A stretch of 64,000 nucleotides of DNA from Pseudomonadota bacterium (lineage in GTDB: Bacteria; Pseudomonadota; Gammaproteobacteria; Xanthomonadales; Rhodanobacteraceae): contig JAFEDX010000002.1 in NCBI GenBank assembly GCA_018241365.1, positions 1 through 64,000 of the forward strand. The letters are read 5' to 3'. The notes under the pieces were generated by a model. The model was not told the DNA's origin. It saw nothing but the letters and a program-made list of their open reading frames with translations, and did no database searches. Made by a program: the position numbers and the translations under genes. Below are positions 25,624-35,955 of the stretch, piece after piece (the stretch's first letter is position 1; each line of letters begins with the position of its first letter).

Positions 25624-25866
25624 CAACCCTTGGCCAACGGACTGTGCAACATGTCGGGCGCAACCGCCGCAAGGGCGGGTGCAAGGCATGCACGGTGCGA
25701 TCTGCACGCGGCATTCACATCGCGTTTGCTGGAATCCGGGCGCTTCGTCGCAGCCGGATGTGGCGGGTTGTGGTGCCGCAAACGGATGGGCGGGGCGTAT
25801 CATCCTTGGCTTGCCACATTCGACGTGGCGTTGCGTGGTTGCGCGTTTCACGGAGGAGGGCTCGCC

Positions 25867-27063
25867 TTGCAAGCGTCATCCCGGCTGCGAACCTTCGTTG
25901 CGTGTCTCGGCCTGTGCGTACTCGCCGGTTGCGGCAAGGGCGGCCAGGAGGCGCAGCCGCCGCCGCCCGAGGTCGGCGTGGTCAGCGTGCAACCCAGGAC
26001 GGTGCCGTTGACCAGGGACCTGGTCGGGCGGGTTTCCGCATACCGCAGCGCCGACGTGCGTGCGCGCGTCGCCGGCGTGCTGTTGAAGCGTGTGTACACG
26101 GAGGGCAGCGAGGTCAAGGCCGGCCAGCTGTTGTTCCAGATCGACCCGGCGCCGCTCAAGGCGGTGCTGGCCAACGCGCAGGCGGGCCTTGCGCAGGCGC
26201 AGGCCACCTACACCAACGCGCGCATCACGGCGGACAGGATCCGCTCGCTGGCGCCCAAGGGCTACGTTTCCAAATCGGATCTGGACGCCGCGCAGGCCAG
26301 CGAGCGCACGGCCAAGGCCGCGGTGCAGGCGGCACAGGCCAACGTGGAAACCGCACGCATCAACCTCGGCTACGCCGACGTCACCTCGCCGATCGCCGGA
26401 CGCGCGGGGCAACAACAGGTCACCGAGGGTGCGCTGGTCGGCAACGGCGCGGCGACGCTGCTCACCACGGTGGACCAGATCGACCCCTTGTACGTGAACT
26501 TTACGATCAGCGTCGGTGAACTCGACCAGCTGCGTCAGGCGCAGCACAGTGGTGCGCTCAAGTTGAGCCAGCCCGACAAGGCGACGGTCAAGGTGTCGCT
26601 GCCGGATGGAACGCCGTATCCCGAATCCGGTACGGTGGATTTTTCCTCGGTCAACGTGGACCCCGCCACCGGCGCCGTGAACCTGCGGGCGCTGCTGCCC
26701 AATCCGCGGCACATGCTGCTGCCGGGCAGTTACGTCACGCTCAAGGTCACCTTGGGCGAGCGCCGCGATGCATTCCTGGTTCCGCAGCCGGCGGTCTTGC
26801 GCGACACCAGCGGCACCTACGTGCTGGTCGTGGACAAGGACGGCAAGGTTGCGCGCCACGATGTCGTTACCCGCGGCCTCGACGGTCTCGACTGGATCGT
26901 CACCTCGGGTCTCGCCGCGGGCGACCAGGTGATCGCATCCGGCGTGCAGGTCGTGCGGGTCGGTTCACCGGCCAAGGCGGAGCCTTGGCAACCGCCTGCC
27001 TCGGGCGCCTCCGCCGGCAACGCCAGTGCACCGGCTTCGGCCGCACCGGTCAGCGCCGGCTGA
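25867..27063 (+). CDS. RND efflux periplasmic adaptor (AcrA/MexA type)
   Basis: A 398-residue membrane fusion protein. The N-terminal lipobox LAGC (Cys 22) marks a lipoprotein. Then come the lipoyl/barrel-sandwich halves (ADVRARVAGVLLKRVYTEGS, then LGYADVTSPIAGRAGQQQVT), the helical hairpin, and the beta-barrel region (LLPNPRHMLLPGSYVTLKV). It links the inner-membrane pump to an outer-membrane channel. TTG is chosen as start because GGAGGAG lies 7-9 bases upstream and the lipoprotein signal begins there; upstream codons are non-coding. It precedes the pump gene by 12 bases. Confidence 0.93.
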   Translation: MQASSRLRTFVACLGLCVLAGCGKGGQEAQPPPPEVGVVSVQPRTVPLTRDLVGRVSAYRSADVRARVAGVLLKRVYTEGSEVKAGQLLFQIDPAPLKAVLANAQAGLAQAQATYTNARITADRIRSLAPKGYVSKSDLDAAQASERTAKAAVQAAQANVETARINLGYADVTSPIAGRAGQQQVTEGALVGNGAATLLTTVDQIDPLYVNFTISVGELDQLRQAQHSGALKLSQPDKATVKVSLPDGTPYPESGTVDFSSVNVDPATGAVNLRALLPNPRHMLLPGSYVTLKVTLGERRDAFLVPQPAVLRDTSGTYVLVVDKDGKVARHDVVTRGLDGLDWIVTSGLAAGDQVIASGVQVVRVGSPAKAEPWQPPASGASAGNASAPASAAPVSAG

Positions 27064-27075
27064 CGGGCCCGCGCG

Positions 27076-30000
27076 ATGTCGAACTTTTTCATCGACCATC
27101 CCGTTTTCGCGTGGGTCATCGCGATCCTGATCATCCTGGGGGGCGTGCTGTCGATCTTCGGCCTGGGCGTCGAGTCGTATCCCAGCATCGCGCCGCCGCA
27201 GGTGGTGATCATCGCGACTTATCCGGGCGCGAGCGCAAGTACGGCGGAAGGTTCGGTCACGCAGGTGATCGAACAACAGCTCACCGGCATCGACAACCTG
27301 CTGTATTTCAACTCGACCACCAGCTCGACGGGCCGGGTGCAGATCACGCTGACGTTCCAGACGGGCACCGACCCCGACATCGCGCAGGTGCAGGTGCAGA
27401 ACAAGGTCGCGCTCGCCACGCCGCGCCTGCCCAGCGAAGTGACCCAACAGGGCGTGGTGGTGGCCAAGGCCAATCCCGGCTTCCTGATGGCGGTGGCGCT
27501 GCGTTCGGACAACCCGGCCATCGACCGCGACCGTCTCAACGACATCGTCGCCTCGCAGGTGCTGGACCAGATTTCGCGCGTGCCGGGCGTGGGCAGCACC
27601 ATGCAATTCGGCGCCGAATATGCGATGCGGATCTGGTTGAACGCGGACAAGTTGCACGGTTACGGGCTGTCCGCGACCGACGTCTTGAATGCCGTGCGTG
27701 CCCAGAACATCCAGTTCGCAGCCGGTGCGCTGGGCGCCGACCCGGCGACGAATGGTTGGGGCTTCACCGCCAACGTGGCCGGCGAGGGACGTTTCACTTC
27801 GGCCGCGCAGTTCCGCAACATCATCCTGCGCGCCAACAAGGACGGCACCGCGGTGACGCTGGGCGACGTTGCGACCGTCGGCTTCGGTCCCCAGTCATAC
27901 GGCTTCGATACCACCTACAACGGCAAGCCGATCGCGGCGTTCGCGATACAACTGCTGCCAGGGGCCAACGCACTCTCGGTCGCCGATGCGGTGCGCAGTG
28001 AGATGGACCGCTTGCAGACGAGCTTCCCGCAAGGGGTGTCTTGGTTCGTGCCGTACGACAGCACGACCTTCGTGACGATCTCCATCAAGGAAGTGATGAA
28101 GACCCTGTTCGAGGCGATCGCGCTGGTGTTCCTGGTGATGCTGCTGTTCCTGCAGAACCTCCGCGCCACGATCATCACGACCATCGTGATCCCGATCGCG
28201 CTGCTGGGCGCGTTCCTGGGCATGCGGGTGCTCGGCTTCACCATCAACCAGCTCACGATGTTCGGCATGGTGCTGGCGATCGGCATCGTGGTGGACGATG
28301 CAATCGTGGTGATCGAGAACGTCGAGCGCCTCATGACGGATGAGAATCTTGCGCCACGGGATGCCGCACGCAAGGGGATGGGGCAAATCTCGGGCGCGAT
28401 CGTCGCGATCACCGTGGTGCTGGCGGCGGTGTTCATCCCGTCTTCGCTGCAGCCCGGTGCGTCGGGCATCATCTACCGGCAGTTTGCGCTGACCATCGTG
28501 GTGTCGTTGCTGTTCTCGGCGTTCCTCGCGCTGACCTTCACGCCTTCGCTGTGCGCCAGCCTGCTGCGGCCCGAACACGAAAAGAAGAAGAACATCGTGT
28601 TCCGCAAGTTCAACGACTTCTTCGGCTGGACCCACCGCACCTATTCCGGTCACATCGCGATTGCGGTGCACCACGCGCCGCGCTGGATGGCGGTGTACGT
28701 CGTGGTGGCCGTGCTGGCCGGATTCCTCTACACGCGCCTGCCCGGCAGCTTCCTGCCCGACGAGGACCAGGGCTACGCGATGGCGATCGTGCAGTTGCCG
28801 CCGGGCGCCAGCAAGACCCGCACCCAGGCCGTGATGCGGCACATGTACGCGGTGCTTTCCAAGGACGGCCCCGTGGAAGGCATGCTGCAGGTCACCGGCT
28901 TCAGCTTCCAGGGCAGCGGCGAGAACGCGGGGATGGCCTTCATCAAGCTCAAGGACTGGAGCCAACGCAGCCAGACCGCGATGCAGTTCATCCAGCACGC
29001 CAACATGCAGATGCACCAGCAGATCCGTGATGCACAAATCTTCGTGGTCAACGTGCCGACCGTATCGGGCCTGGGCCAGTTCGGCGGCTTCGACATGTTC
29101 CTGGAAAACCGCAGCGGTTCGGGCCGCGCCGCCCTCGACGAGGCCACCGGCACCCTGCTGGCGAAGGCGGATCAGGACAAGGTGCTGACCGCCGTGCATC
29201 CCAACGCGCTGCCGCCGGCGCCGCAATTGCAGTTGAGCGTGGACCGTTTGCAGGCAGCCTCCATGGGCCTGTCGATCGGCGACATCTCCAATGCGATCAG
29301 CCTGATGCTGGCGCCGGTTTACGTGGACGACTTCACCTACGGCGGCCGCGTCAAGCGCGTGATGATGCAGGCCGCGGCGCCCTTTCGCATGAGCGAGGCC
29401 GCGTTCGGGCACTTCTACACGCCCAGCAGCAGCGAAACCAATCCCGATGGCACGCCCGCGATGATCCCGATTTCCAACGTGGTGCACGGCACCTGGGAAA
29501 TGGTGGCGCCGTCGCTGACCCGCTTCAACGGCTACCCCGCGACCGAGATCGTGGGCTCGCCGGCGGCGGGATACGCATCGGGCGACGCGATGAAGGCGAT
29601 GCAGCAAATCGTCACCCGCGACCTGCCGCATGGGTTCGGCTACGACTGGACCGGGCAGTCCTACCAGGAGCTGCTGTCGGGCAATGCCGCCACGATGCTG
29701 ATGGCGTTGTCGATCCTGGTGGTGTTCCTCGCGCTTGCGGCCTTGTACGAAAGCTGGTCGATCCCGATCGCGGTGCTGCTGATCGTGCCGCTGACCATGC
29801 TCGGCACCGTGGTGTTCACCATGGCGCGCGGCCTGGCCAATGACATCTATTTCATGATCGGGCTGACCACGGTGATCGGACTTGCCGCCAAGAATGCGAT
29901 CCTGATCGTCGAGTATGCGATCGACGAACAAAAGCTGGGCAAGACCCTGCGCGAAGGCGTGATCGAAGCCGCCAAGCTGCGCTTCCGCCCGATCCTGATG

Positions 30001-30222
30001 ACGTCGCTGGCCTTCATCCTTGGCGTGTTCCCGCTGTTCATATCGACCGGCGCGGGCGCCAACGCGCGGCATGCGATCGGCACCGGCGTGATCGGCGGCA
30101 TGCTGTTCGCGACCTTCTTCGGCTTGCTGCTGATCCCGGTGTTCTACGTGACCGTGCGGCGCGCAGCGGGTGACAAGCTGGACGTCGTGGACGCGGGGCA
30201 GGGGAAACCACCCGCCGCTTAG
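27076..30222 (+). CDS. RND multidrug efflux transporter, HAE1 family (AcrB/MexB type)
   Basis: A 1048-residue pump with 12 predicted membrane helices and two large periplasmic loops. The N terminus MSNFFIDHPVFAWVIAI, the helix 4 proton-relay motif with paired Asp (GIVVDDAIVVIENVERLM) and the C-terminal GLAAKNAILIVEYAID with the relay Lys are all present. Proton-driven tripartite efflux of hydrophobic compounds is expected, but the substrate cannot be read from the sequence. No outer-membrane factor gene follows, so a TolC-like protein encoded elsewhere must be used. Confidence 0.95.
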   Translation: MSNFFIDHPVFAWVIAILIILGGVLSIFGLGVESYPSIAPPQVVIIATYPGASASTAEGSVTQVIEQQLTGIDNLLYFNSTTSSTGRVQITLTFQTGTDPDIAQVQVQNKVALATPRLPSEVTQQGVVVAKANPGFLMAVALRSDNPAIDRDRLNDIVASQVLDQISRVPGVGSTMQFGAEYAMRIWLNADKLHGYGLSATDVLNAVRAQNIQFAAGALGADPATNGWGFTANVAGEGRFTSAAQFRNIILRANKDGTAVTLGDVATVGFGPQSYGFDTTYNGKPIAAFAIQLLPGANALSVADAVRSEMDRLQTSFPQGVSWFVPYDSTTFVTISIKEVMKTLFEAIALVFLVMLLFLQNLRATIITTIVIPIALLGAFLGMRVLGFTINQLTMFGMVLAIGIVVDDAIVVIENVERLMTDENLAPRDAARKGMGQISGAIVAITVVLAAVFIPSSLQPGASGIIYRQFALTIVVSLLFSAFLALTFTPSLCASLLRPEHEKKKNIVFRKFNDFFGWTHRTYSGHIAIAVHHAPRWMAVYVVVAVLAGFLYTRLPGSFLPDEDQGYAMAIVQLPPGASKTRTQAVMRHMYAVLSKDGPVEGMLQVTGFSFQGSGENAGMAFIKLKDWSQRSQTAMQFIQHANMQMHQQIRDAQIFVVNVPTVSGLGQFGGFDMFLENRSGSGRAALDEATGTLLAKADQDKVLTAVHPNALPPAPQLQLSVDRLQAASMGLSIGDISNAISLMLAPVYVDDFTYGGRVKRVMMQAAAPFRMSEAAFGHFYTPSSSETNPDGTPAMIPISNVVHGTWEMVAPSLTRFNGYPATEIVGSPAAGYASGDAMKAMQQIVTRDLPHGFGYDWTGQSYQELLSGNAATMLMALSILVVFLALAALYESWSIPIAVLLIVPLTMLGTVVFTMARGLANDIYFMIGLTTVIGLAAKNAILIVEYAIDEQKLGKTLREGVIEAAKLRFRPILMTSLAFILGVFPLFISTGAGANARHAIGTGVIGGMLFATFFGLLLIPVFYVTVRRAAGDKLDVVDAGQGKPPAA

Positions 30223-30379
30223 TCCATCCGACAGCGGCGTGGGCACGCCGCGCGCGGCGCATCACGACGCGTGCACGGTGGTATGTGCCGATTGACGCAC
30301 CTGCCGTGTAGACTCGGGGGCCTGACGCCGTCACGGTCTTGTCGTGGGCGTGGGACCACCGATCCGGATTTCCCCGACG

Positions 30380-33283
30380 ATGCCGTATGGCTTGATCTCG
30401 ACCGCCATCCTGTTTTTGCCGTTCGCCGCCGCGCTGGCGACGCCGCTGATCGGCCGCGGCAACCGCAGGCGGACGACATGGCTGATGACCGGCACCGCCG
30501 GTGTCTGCCTGGTGCTGTCGTCGCTGTTGTTCCCCGGCATCGCCGACGGAGAAGTGTTGCGCCAGTCCTTCGCGTGGGCGCCCGGACTCGGGCTGGACTT
30601 CACGCTGCGCGTGGATGGGTTGACCTGGCTGTTCCTGATCCTGGTGACCGGCATCGGACTGCTGGTCGGCATCTACGCCAACTACTACATGCCGCGCGAG
30701 TACCCGCTGGTGCGGTTCTACTCGCTGCTGCTGGGCTTCATGGGCGCGATGCTGGGCATCGTGCTGTCCGGCAACGTGATCCAGCTGGTGTTCTTCTGGG
30801 AACTGACCAGCCTGTTCTCGTTCCTGCTGATCGGCTACTGGCACCACGGCAAGTCGGCGCGCGACGCCGCGCGCACGGCGCTGATCGTCACCGTCACCGG
30901 CGGGTTGTGCCTGCTGGCCGGAGTGCTGGTGCTGGGGCACATCGCGGGCAGCTACGACGTCGATGCGATCCTCGCCGCGGGCGGGCGCATCCGCGCGAGT
31001 CCGCTGTACCTGCCGGCGCTGGTGTTGATCCTGCTCGGCGCGTTCACCAAGAGCGCGCAGGTGCCGTTCCATTTCTGGTTGCCGCAGGCCATGTCGGCGC
31101 CCACGCCCGTGTCGGCGTACCTGCACTCGGCGACGATGGTGAAGGCGGGCGTGTTCCTGCTGCTGCGGTTCTGGCCGGTATTGGCCGGCACCGAAGCGTG
31201 GTTCTGGATCGTGGGTGGCGTCGGCCTGGCGACCATGCTGGTGGGCGCCTGGTCCGCCACGTTCCAGCAGGACATGAAAGGAGTGCTTGCGTATTCCACC
31301 ATCAGCCACCTCGGCCTGATCACGATGCTGGCCGGCCTCGGCAGCACGCTGGGCGTGGTGGCTGCGATCTTCCACACCGTCAACCACGCCACCTTCAAGG
31401 CGTCGATGTTCATGGCCGTCGGCGCGGTGGACCACGAAACCGGCACGCGCGACCTGCGGCGGCTGGGCGGCCTGCGCCACGTGATGCCGATCACCGCGAC
31501 GCTGGCGGTCATAGCCGGCGCGGCGATGGCGGGCGTGCCCCTGCTCAATGGCTTCCTGTCCAAGGAAATGTTTTTCGCGGTGGCGCTGGGTGCCAACCAC
31601 GGCCTGGTGCTGGACGCACTGACCGTATTGGTCGCGGTGGCTGCGGCGGCGCTTGGCGTGACCTATTCGCTACGGCTGGTGGGCGGCGCGTTCTTCGGGC
31701 CGCTGCGACATGACTATCCGCGTGAGCCGCACGAGCCGCCGCGCTGGATGCGCTTCCCGATCGGGATATTGGCGTTGGCGTGCCTCGCGGTCGGGATCTT
31801 CCCGGCATGGGTGGTCGGTCCACTGCTGCGTGCAGCCGCGCTCTCGGTGCTGGGAGCGCAACTGCCGGCTTACGACCTTGCGATCTGGCACGGCCTGACG
31901 CTGCCGTTGTTGATGAGCGTGATCGCGTTCGTCGCGGGTTGCGTGTTGTACATCGCGGGGCGGCGACGCATCGCCGCGCGCGACAGCACCCCGCTGATCG
32001 GCTGGACCTCCGCATTGCACGGGTTCGAGCGCGTGCTGGGTTTCCTGACCACCACGCTGCCCGAACTGCAAGCGAAGATCTTTCCAGGCCGCAAGCTGCA
32101 GGTGCAACTGTTGGTGGTGGTGGTGTTGGCGGGCATTTTCGGGTTCCTGGCCGTGCGGCCACTGCCGGCCGCTGCGGCGCCTGGCATGCACGTCGACCCT
32201 GCGTTCGCGTTGCTGTGGCTGCTGGGCATCGCCTGCGCGATCGGCGCGGCCACCCAGGCCAAGTTCCAGCGCATGGCGGCGTTGATCCTCACGGCCGGGA
32301 CCGGGCTGGTTGTGTGCATCACCTTTGTGTGGTTGTCGGCGCCCGATCTTGCGGTCACGCAACTGGTGGTCGAATCGATCACGACCGTGTTGTTGCTGCT
32401 GGGCTTGCGCTGGCTGCCCAAGCGCATCCGGGAACTGGCGCCGCTGAGCTCCACCGCACGCTACCACCGCGTCCGCGACGCGGTCGTCGCGATCGGCATC
32501 GGGGTGGGCCTCGCCAGCCTCGCTTACGCGGTGATGAATCATCTGGTCGCCGATTCGGCGTCGCGCTTCTATCTGGAGCAGGCGCTGCCGGGCGGCGGCG
32601 GCCGCAACGTGGTCAACGTGATCCTGGTGGACTTCCGCGCGCTGGATACGCTCGGCGAAATCAGCGTGCTGTCGATCGTGGCGCTGGCGGTGTTCGCGCT
32701 GCTGTGGCGGTTCCGGCCGGCGGCCGAGAGCCTCGGTTCGACGCGCAGGCGCGAAATCGGTTCCGTGCAGGGTGAAGCCCGCGCCGACCGCGCACGGCGC
32801 GCGTGGGCCGATCAAATGATGCTGCCGGGATTCCTCATCCTGCTGGTCGTGCCGGTCATCACGCTGTTCGCCTTGCACCTGTTCCTGCGCGGACACGACC
32901 TGCCCGGCGGCGGATTCGTCGCCGGCATCACCGTGACGATGACGCTGATCGTGTTGTACATGGCCGCCGGCGCGCGCTGGGTGGAAGCGCGGCTCAAGGT
33001 CGCGCCGGTGCGCTGGATCGGCGCGGGATTGCTGCTGGCGATCGCCACCGGCCTGGCCGCGGTGGTGCTCGGCGATCCGTTCCTCACCGCGTACCACGGG
33101 CACTGGAGCGTGCCGGTGCTCGGCGACATTCCGTACAACAGCGCGTTGCTGTTCGACCTCGGCGTGTTCGCCGTCGTATCCGGCGCCAGCGCGCTGATGC
33201 TGGTGGTACTGGCGCACCAGTCGCTGCGCCGCGTGGTTCCTGCGCCCGATGCGCCGCGCGACAACGGGGAGGCCGAATCCTGA
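30380..33283 (+). CDS. mrpA: Mrp-type cation/proton antiporter subunit A fused to B (MnhAB/PhaAB)
   Basis: A 967-residue membrane protein. The N-terminal two thirds are homologous to the NuoL family: FFWELTSLFSFLLIGYW carries the essential Glu, and KSAQVPFHFWLPQAMSAPTP carries the conserved Lys and His. The last roughly 150 residues are an MrpB/MnhB domain (PGFLILLVVPVITLFALHLF, then RGHDLPGGGFVAGI). An A-B fusion is the mark of group 2 Mrp complexes. The complex exports Na+ or K+ for protons in pH and salt homeostasis. ATG is preferred to an upstream GTG 12 codons earlier. It overlaps mrpC by one base. Confidence 0.93.
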   Translation: MPYGLISTAILFLPFAAALATPLIGRGNRRRTTWLMTGTAGVCLVLSSLLFPGIADGEVLRQSFAWAPGLGLDFTLRVDGLTWLFLILVTGIGLLVGIYANYYMPREYPLVRFYSLLLGFMGAMLGIVLSGNVIQLVFFWELTSLFSFLLIGYWHHGKSARDAARTALIVTVTGGLCLLAGVLVLGHIAGSYDVDAILAAGGRIRASPLYLPALVLILLGAFTKSAQVPFHFWLPQAMSAPTPVSAYLHSATMVKAGVFLLLRFWPVLAGTEAWFWIVGGVGLATMLVGAWSATFQQDMKGVLAYSTISHLGLITMLAGLGSTLGVVAAIFHTVNHATFKASMFMAVGAVDHETGTRDLRRLGGLRHVMPITATLAVIAGAAMAGVPLLNGFLSKEMFFAVALGANHGLVLDALTVLVAVAAAALGVTYSLRLVGGAFFGPLRHDYPREPHEPPRWMRFPIGILALACLAVGIFPAWVVGPLLRAAALSVLGAQLPAYDLAIWHGLTLPLLMSVIAFVAGCVLYIAGRRRIAARDSTPLIGWTSALHGFERVLGFLTTTLPELQAKIFPGRKLQVQLLVVVVLAGIFGFLAVRPLPAAAAPGMHVDPAFALLWLLGIACAIGAATQAKFQRMAALILTAGTGLVVCITFVWLSAPDLAVTQLVVESITTVLLLLGLRWLPKRIRELAPLSSTARYHRVRDAVVAIGIGVGLASLAYAVMNHLVADSASRFYLEQALPGGGGRNVVNVILVDFRALDTLGEISVLSIVALAVFALLWRFRPAAESLGSTRRREIGSVQGEARADRARRAWADQMMLPGFLILLVVPVITLFALHLFLRGHDLPGGGFVAGITVTMTLIVLYMAAGARWVEARLKVAPVRWIGAGLLLAIATGLAAVVLGDPFLTAYHGHWSVPVLGDIPYNSALLFDLGVFAVVSGASALMLVVLAHQSLRRVVPAPDAPRDNGEAES

Positions 33284-33621
33284 TGGAAGCCGTGCTGGCG
33301 ATCGCGATTGGCGCCCTCGCGGGCTCGGGCGTGTGGCTGCTGCTGCGCCCGCGCACGTTCCAGGTCATCATCGGCCTGACGCTGATTTCCTACGCGGTCA
33401 ACCTGTTCATCTTCGCGGTCGGTGGTGTCCGCGTCGGTGCCGATCCGGTGCTTGGCGCCGCCACCGACCCTTCGCACTACGCCGATCCGCTGCCACAGGC
33501 GCTGGTGCTGACGGCGATCGTGATCAGTTTTGCCACCACGGCGTTGTTCCTGGTGGTGCTGCTGACTTCCCGCGGCTTCGCCGGCAACGACCATGTCGAT
33601 GGCGAGGACGGTACGCCATGA
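33283..33621 (+). CDS. mrpC: Mrp antiporter subunit C
   Basis: A 112-residue NuoK-like subunit with three membrane helices. It has the conserved LISYAVNLFIFAVGG and the YADPLPQALVLTAIVISFA block, which includes the DPLPQALVLTAIVI motif diagnostic of MrpC/MnhC. It starts in the TGATG overlap with mrpA and ends overlapping mrpD by 4 bases. Confidence 0.93.
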   Translation: MEAVLAIAIGALAGSGVWLLLRPRTFQVIIGLTLISYAVNLFIFAVGGVRVGADPVLGAATDPSHYADPLPQALVLTAIVISFATTALFLVVLLTSRGFAGNDHVDGEDGTP

Positions 33622-35198
33622 ACGGCGCGCTCGCGATCGCACCGATCCTGATTCCGCTCGCGGCCGCAGCCGTCCAGGTACTGCTGGGCATCCGCTTCCG
33701 GCGCTTCCGCGCGGGCCTGAGTTTCCTGTCGTGCCTCGCATTGGTGGTCGTCGCTGCCATGCTGATGGCGGCGGCGGCGGCACCGGACGGCAAAGGTACG
33801 ACACTCGTATACAACCTCGGGAATTGGCCCGCCAGGTTCGCGATCGTGCTGGTGGTCGACCGCTTGTCGGCGCTGATGCTGCTGCTCACCGCGGTGCTGG
33901 CGCTCGCGGTGTTGCCGTATGCGCTGGGTCGCTGGCAGCGGATGGGCCCGTATTTCCAGCCGCTCGTGCAGTTGCTGCTGGTGGGCTACAACGGCGCGTT
34001 CCTGACCGGCGACCTGTTCAACCTGTTCGTGTTCTTCGAAGTGCTGCTGGCCGCATCCTACGGGTTGGCGTTGCACGGTTCCGGTGCGCGCCGGGTCGGC
34101 GCCGGCCTGCACTACATCGCGATCAACCTGACGGCTTCGATGCTGTTCCTGGTCGGCGTCGGCCTGATCTTCGGCGTCACCGGTACCGTCAACATGGCGG
34201 TGCTGGCGCATCTGGTCCCCGGCCTCACCGGCACGCCGCGCGCGCTGCTGCACGCGGGCGCGGCGCTGCTGGGACTGGCCTTCCTGATCAAGGCCGCGGC
34301 CTGGCCGGTGGGCTTCTGGCTGCCGCGCACCTACTCGGCGGCGATCCCGCCGGTCGCGGCGCTGTTCGCGGCGATGACCAAACTCGGCGTTTACGTGATC
34401 CTGCGCCTCAGCCTGCTGCTGTTCGGCGCCGCTGCCGGGCCCGGGTCGGTGCATTTCGGCAGCGACTGGCTGCTGGGGCTCGGGATCCTCACGCTGGTCG
34501 TCGGCAGCATCGGGATGCTGGGCGCGCGCGAATTGGGCAAGCTCGCGGCGTACAGCGTGCTGGTCTCTTCGGGCACGCTGCTGGGCGCGGTCGCGTTGCA
34601 CAGTCCGGCGGTGACCGCGGGCGCGCTGGCGTACCTCGTGATTTCGGTGCTCGGGATCGCGGCGTTCTTCCTGCTGACCGGCCTCGTCGTGCCGCGCGAA
34701 ACCCCCGAAGGCGCGGCGCAACTGGAGCCTTACGATCCCGCCATCGATGCGCTGTTCGCCGCCGAGGACGAACGGCGGGTGACGAGTCCGGCGCCCGTGG
34801 TGATTCTCGCGGCCAGCTTCTTCGCATGCGGATTGCTGTTGGCGGGACTGCCGCCGCTTGCCGGTTTCGTCGCGAAGTTCGCCCTGCTGGCGCCGATGCT
34901 GGACCATGGGCCGGGCGCCACCGTCCTGTTCGCGCTCATCATCACCGCGGGCTTGTGCACGGTGATCGCGATGGCGCGCGCCGGCATCCAGATTTTCTGG
35001 GCCGACGCGGACTGGGAATTCCCGCACGTCGAGGCCCGCGAAACGGTGTCCGTGGTCGGACTGCTGGGCCTCTGCCTCGTGTTCACCTTCGTGGTCGCCG
35101 CGCCGTGGAACTACCTCGCGGCGACCGCAAACCAGATCCACGCGCCCGCGCATTACATCCACGCGGTGCTCGGGCAGGGCGCGGAGACGCCGCCATGA
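33618..35198 (+). CDS. mrpD: Mrp antiporter subunit D
   Basis: A 526-residue NuoN/M-like subunit with about 14 membrane helices. It contains the conserved Glu in LFNLFVFFEVLLAASYGL and the Lys in FLIKAAAWPVGFWLPRTY, both part of the proton pathway in this family. The C-terminal AGIQIFWADADWE is also typical. ATGA overlaps on both sides indicate coupled translation with C and E. Confidence 0.93.
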   Translation: MNGALAIAPILIPLAAAAVQVLLGIRFRRFRAGLSFLSCLALVVVAAMLMAAAAAPDGKGTTLVYNLGNWPARFAIVLVVDRLSALMLLLTAVLALAVLPYALGRWQRMGPYFQPLVQLLLVGYNGAFLTGDLFNLFVFFEVLLAASYGLALHGSGARRVGAGLHYIAINLTASMLFLVGVGLIFGVTGTVNMAVLAHLVPGLTGTPRALLHAGAALLGLAFLIKAAAWPVGFWLPRTYSAAIPPVAALFAAMTKLGVYVILRLSLLLFGAAAGPGSVHFGSDWLLGLGILTLVVGSIGMLGARELGKLAAYSVLVSSGTLLGAVALHSPAVTAGALAYLVISVLGIAAFFLLTGLVVPRETPEGAAQLEPYDPAIDALFAAEDERRVTSPAPVVILAASFFACGLLLAGLPPLAGFVAKFALLAPMLDHGPGATVLFALIITAGLCTVIAMARAGIQIFWADADWEFPHVEARETVSVVGLLGLCLVFTFVVAAPWNYLAATANQIHAPAHYIHAVLGQGAETPP

Positions 35199-35680
35199 CG
35201 CGCTGGCTGCCGCACCCGTGGTTTGCCCTGTGGCTGCTGGTTGCCTGGCTGTTGCTGCAGCAAAGCCTCGCCGCGCCGACCATCGTGCTCGGCATCATGC
35301 TGGCGCTCGCGTTGTCCTGGTCGCTCGGCAAGCTGGGCCTGCCGCGGGTGCGCGTGCGCAGCCTTGGAACCTTGCTGTTGCTGCTCGTGCGGGTATTCGC
35401 CGACATTGTGCGTGCCAACCTCGCGGTGGCAAAAATCATCGTCTCGCCCAGTCCGCGCCACACCTCCGGATTCGTCTCGATCCCGCTGGAGATCACCAGT
35501 CCGTACGCGTTGGCGCTGCTGGCCTGCATCATCACCGCGACGCCGGGCACGATCTGGGTCAGCCACGATTCGCTGCGCCGCGTGCTGATGCTCCATGTAC
35601 TCGATGTCGTCGATGAGGCTGCCTTGATCGATCACATCAGGCAGCGCTACGAGCAGCCCCTGCTGCGGATTTTCCGATGA
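35195..35680 (+). CDS. mrpE: Mrp antiporter subunit E
   Basis: A 161-residue protein with two or three N-terminal membrane helices and a cytoplasmic C-terminal domain. It has the MrpE features VRANLAVAKIIVSPSPRHTS, TSPYALALLACIITATPGT and LMLHVLDVVDEAALIDHI. It is required for assembly of the Mrp complex. Overlaps are 4 bases at each end. Confidence 0.92.
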   Translation: MTRWLPHPWFALWLLVAWLLLQQSLAAPTIVLGIMLALALSWSLGKLGLPRVRVRSLGTLLLLLVRVFADIVRANLAVAKIIVSPSPRHTSGFVSIPLEITSPYALALLACIITATPGTIWVSHDSLRRVLMLHVLDVVDEAALIDHIRQRYEQPLLRIFR

Positions 35681-35955
35681 CTGGCCTTGCGACCACCGCC
35701 ATCCTCGCTGCCCAGTTCCTGCTGCTGCTGGGCATGGGCATGGCCATCGTGCGCATGATGCGCGGTCCGCGCGCGCAGGACCGGGTGCTGGCGATGGACG
35801 CGATGACCATCGACGGGATGCTGCTGTTGCTCACGATCGGCATCCGCACCGGCAGCATCCTGTATGTCGAAGCCGGGTTGATCATCGCGCTGCTCGGCTT
35901 CGCGTCCACCGCCGCATTCGCGAAGTTCCTGCTGCGCGGCGAGGTGATCGAATGA
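35677..35955 (+). CDS. mrpF: Mrp antiporter subunit F
   Basis: A 92-residue, three-helix subunit with the conserved MRGPRAQDRVLAMDAMTI segment (the RVLALD-type motif of MrpF). It overlaps mrpE and mrpG by ATGA. The small size is normal. Confidence 0.92.
   Translation: MTGLATTAILAAQFLLLLGMGMAIVRMMRGPRAQDRVLAMDAMTIDGMLLLLTIGIRTGSILYVEAGLIIALLGFASTAAFAKFLLRGEVIE

Noticed and set aside
27895..30246. 783-codon minus-strand open frame opposite the RND pump gene
   Set aside because: Composition is dominated by His, Arg, Asp and Gln, as expected of the reverse strand of a GC-rich membrane protein gene; no domain seen.
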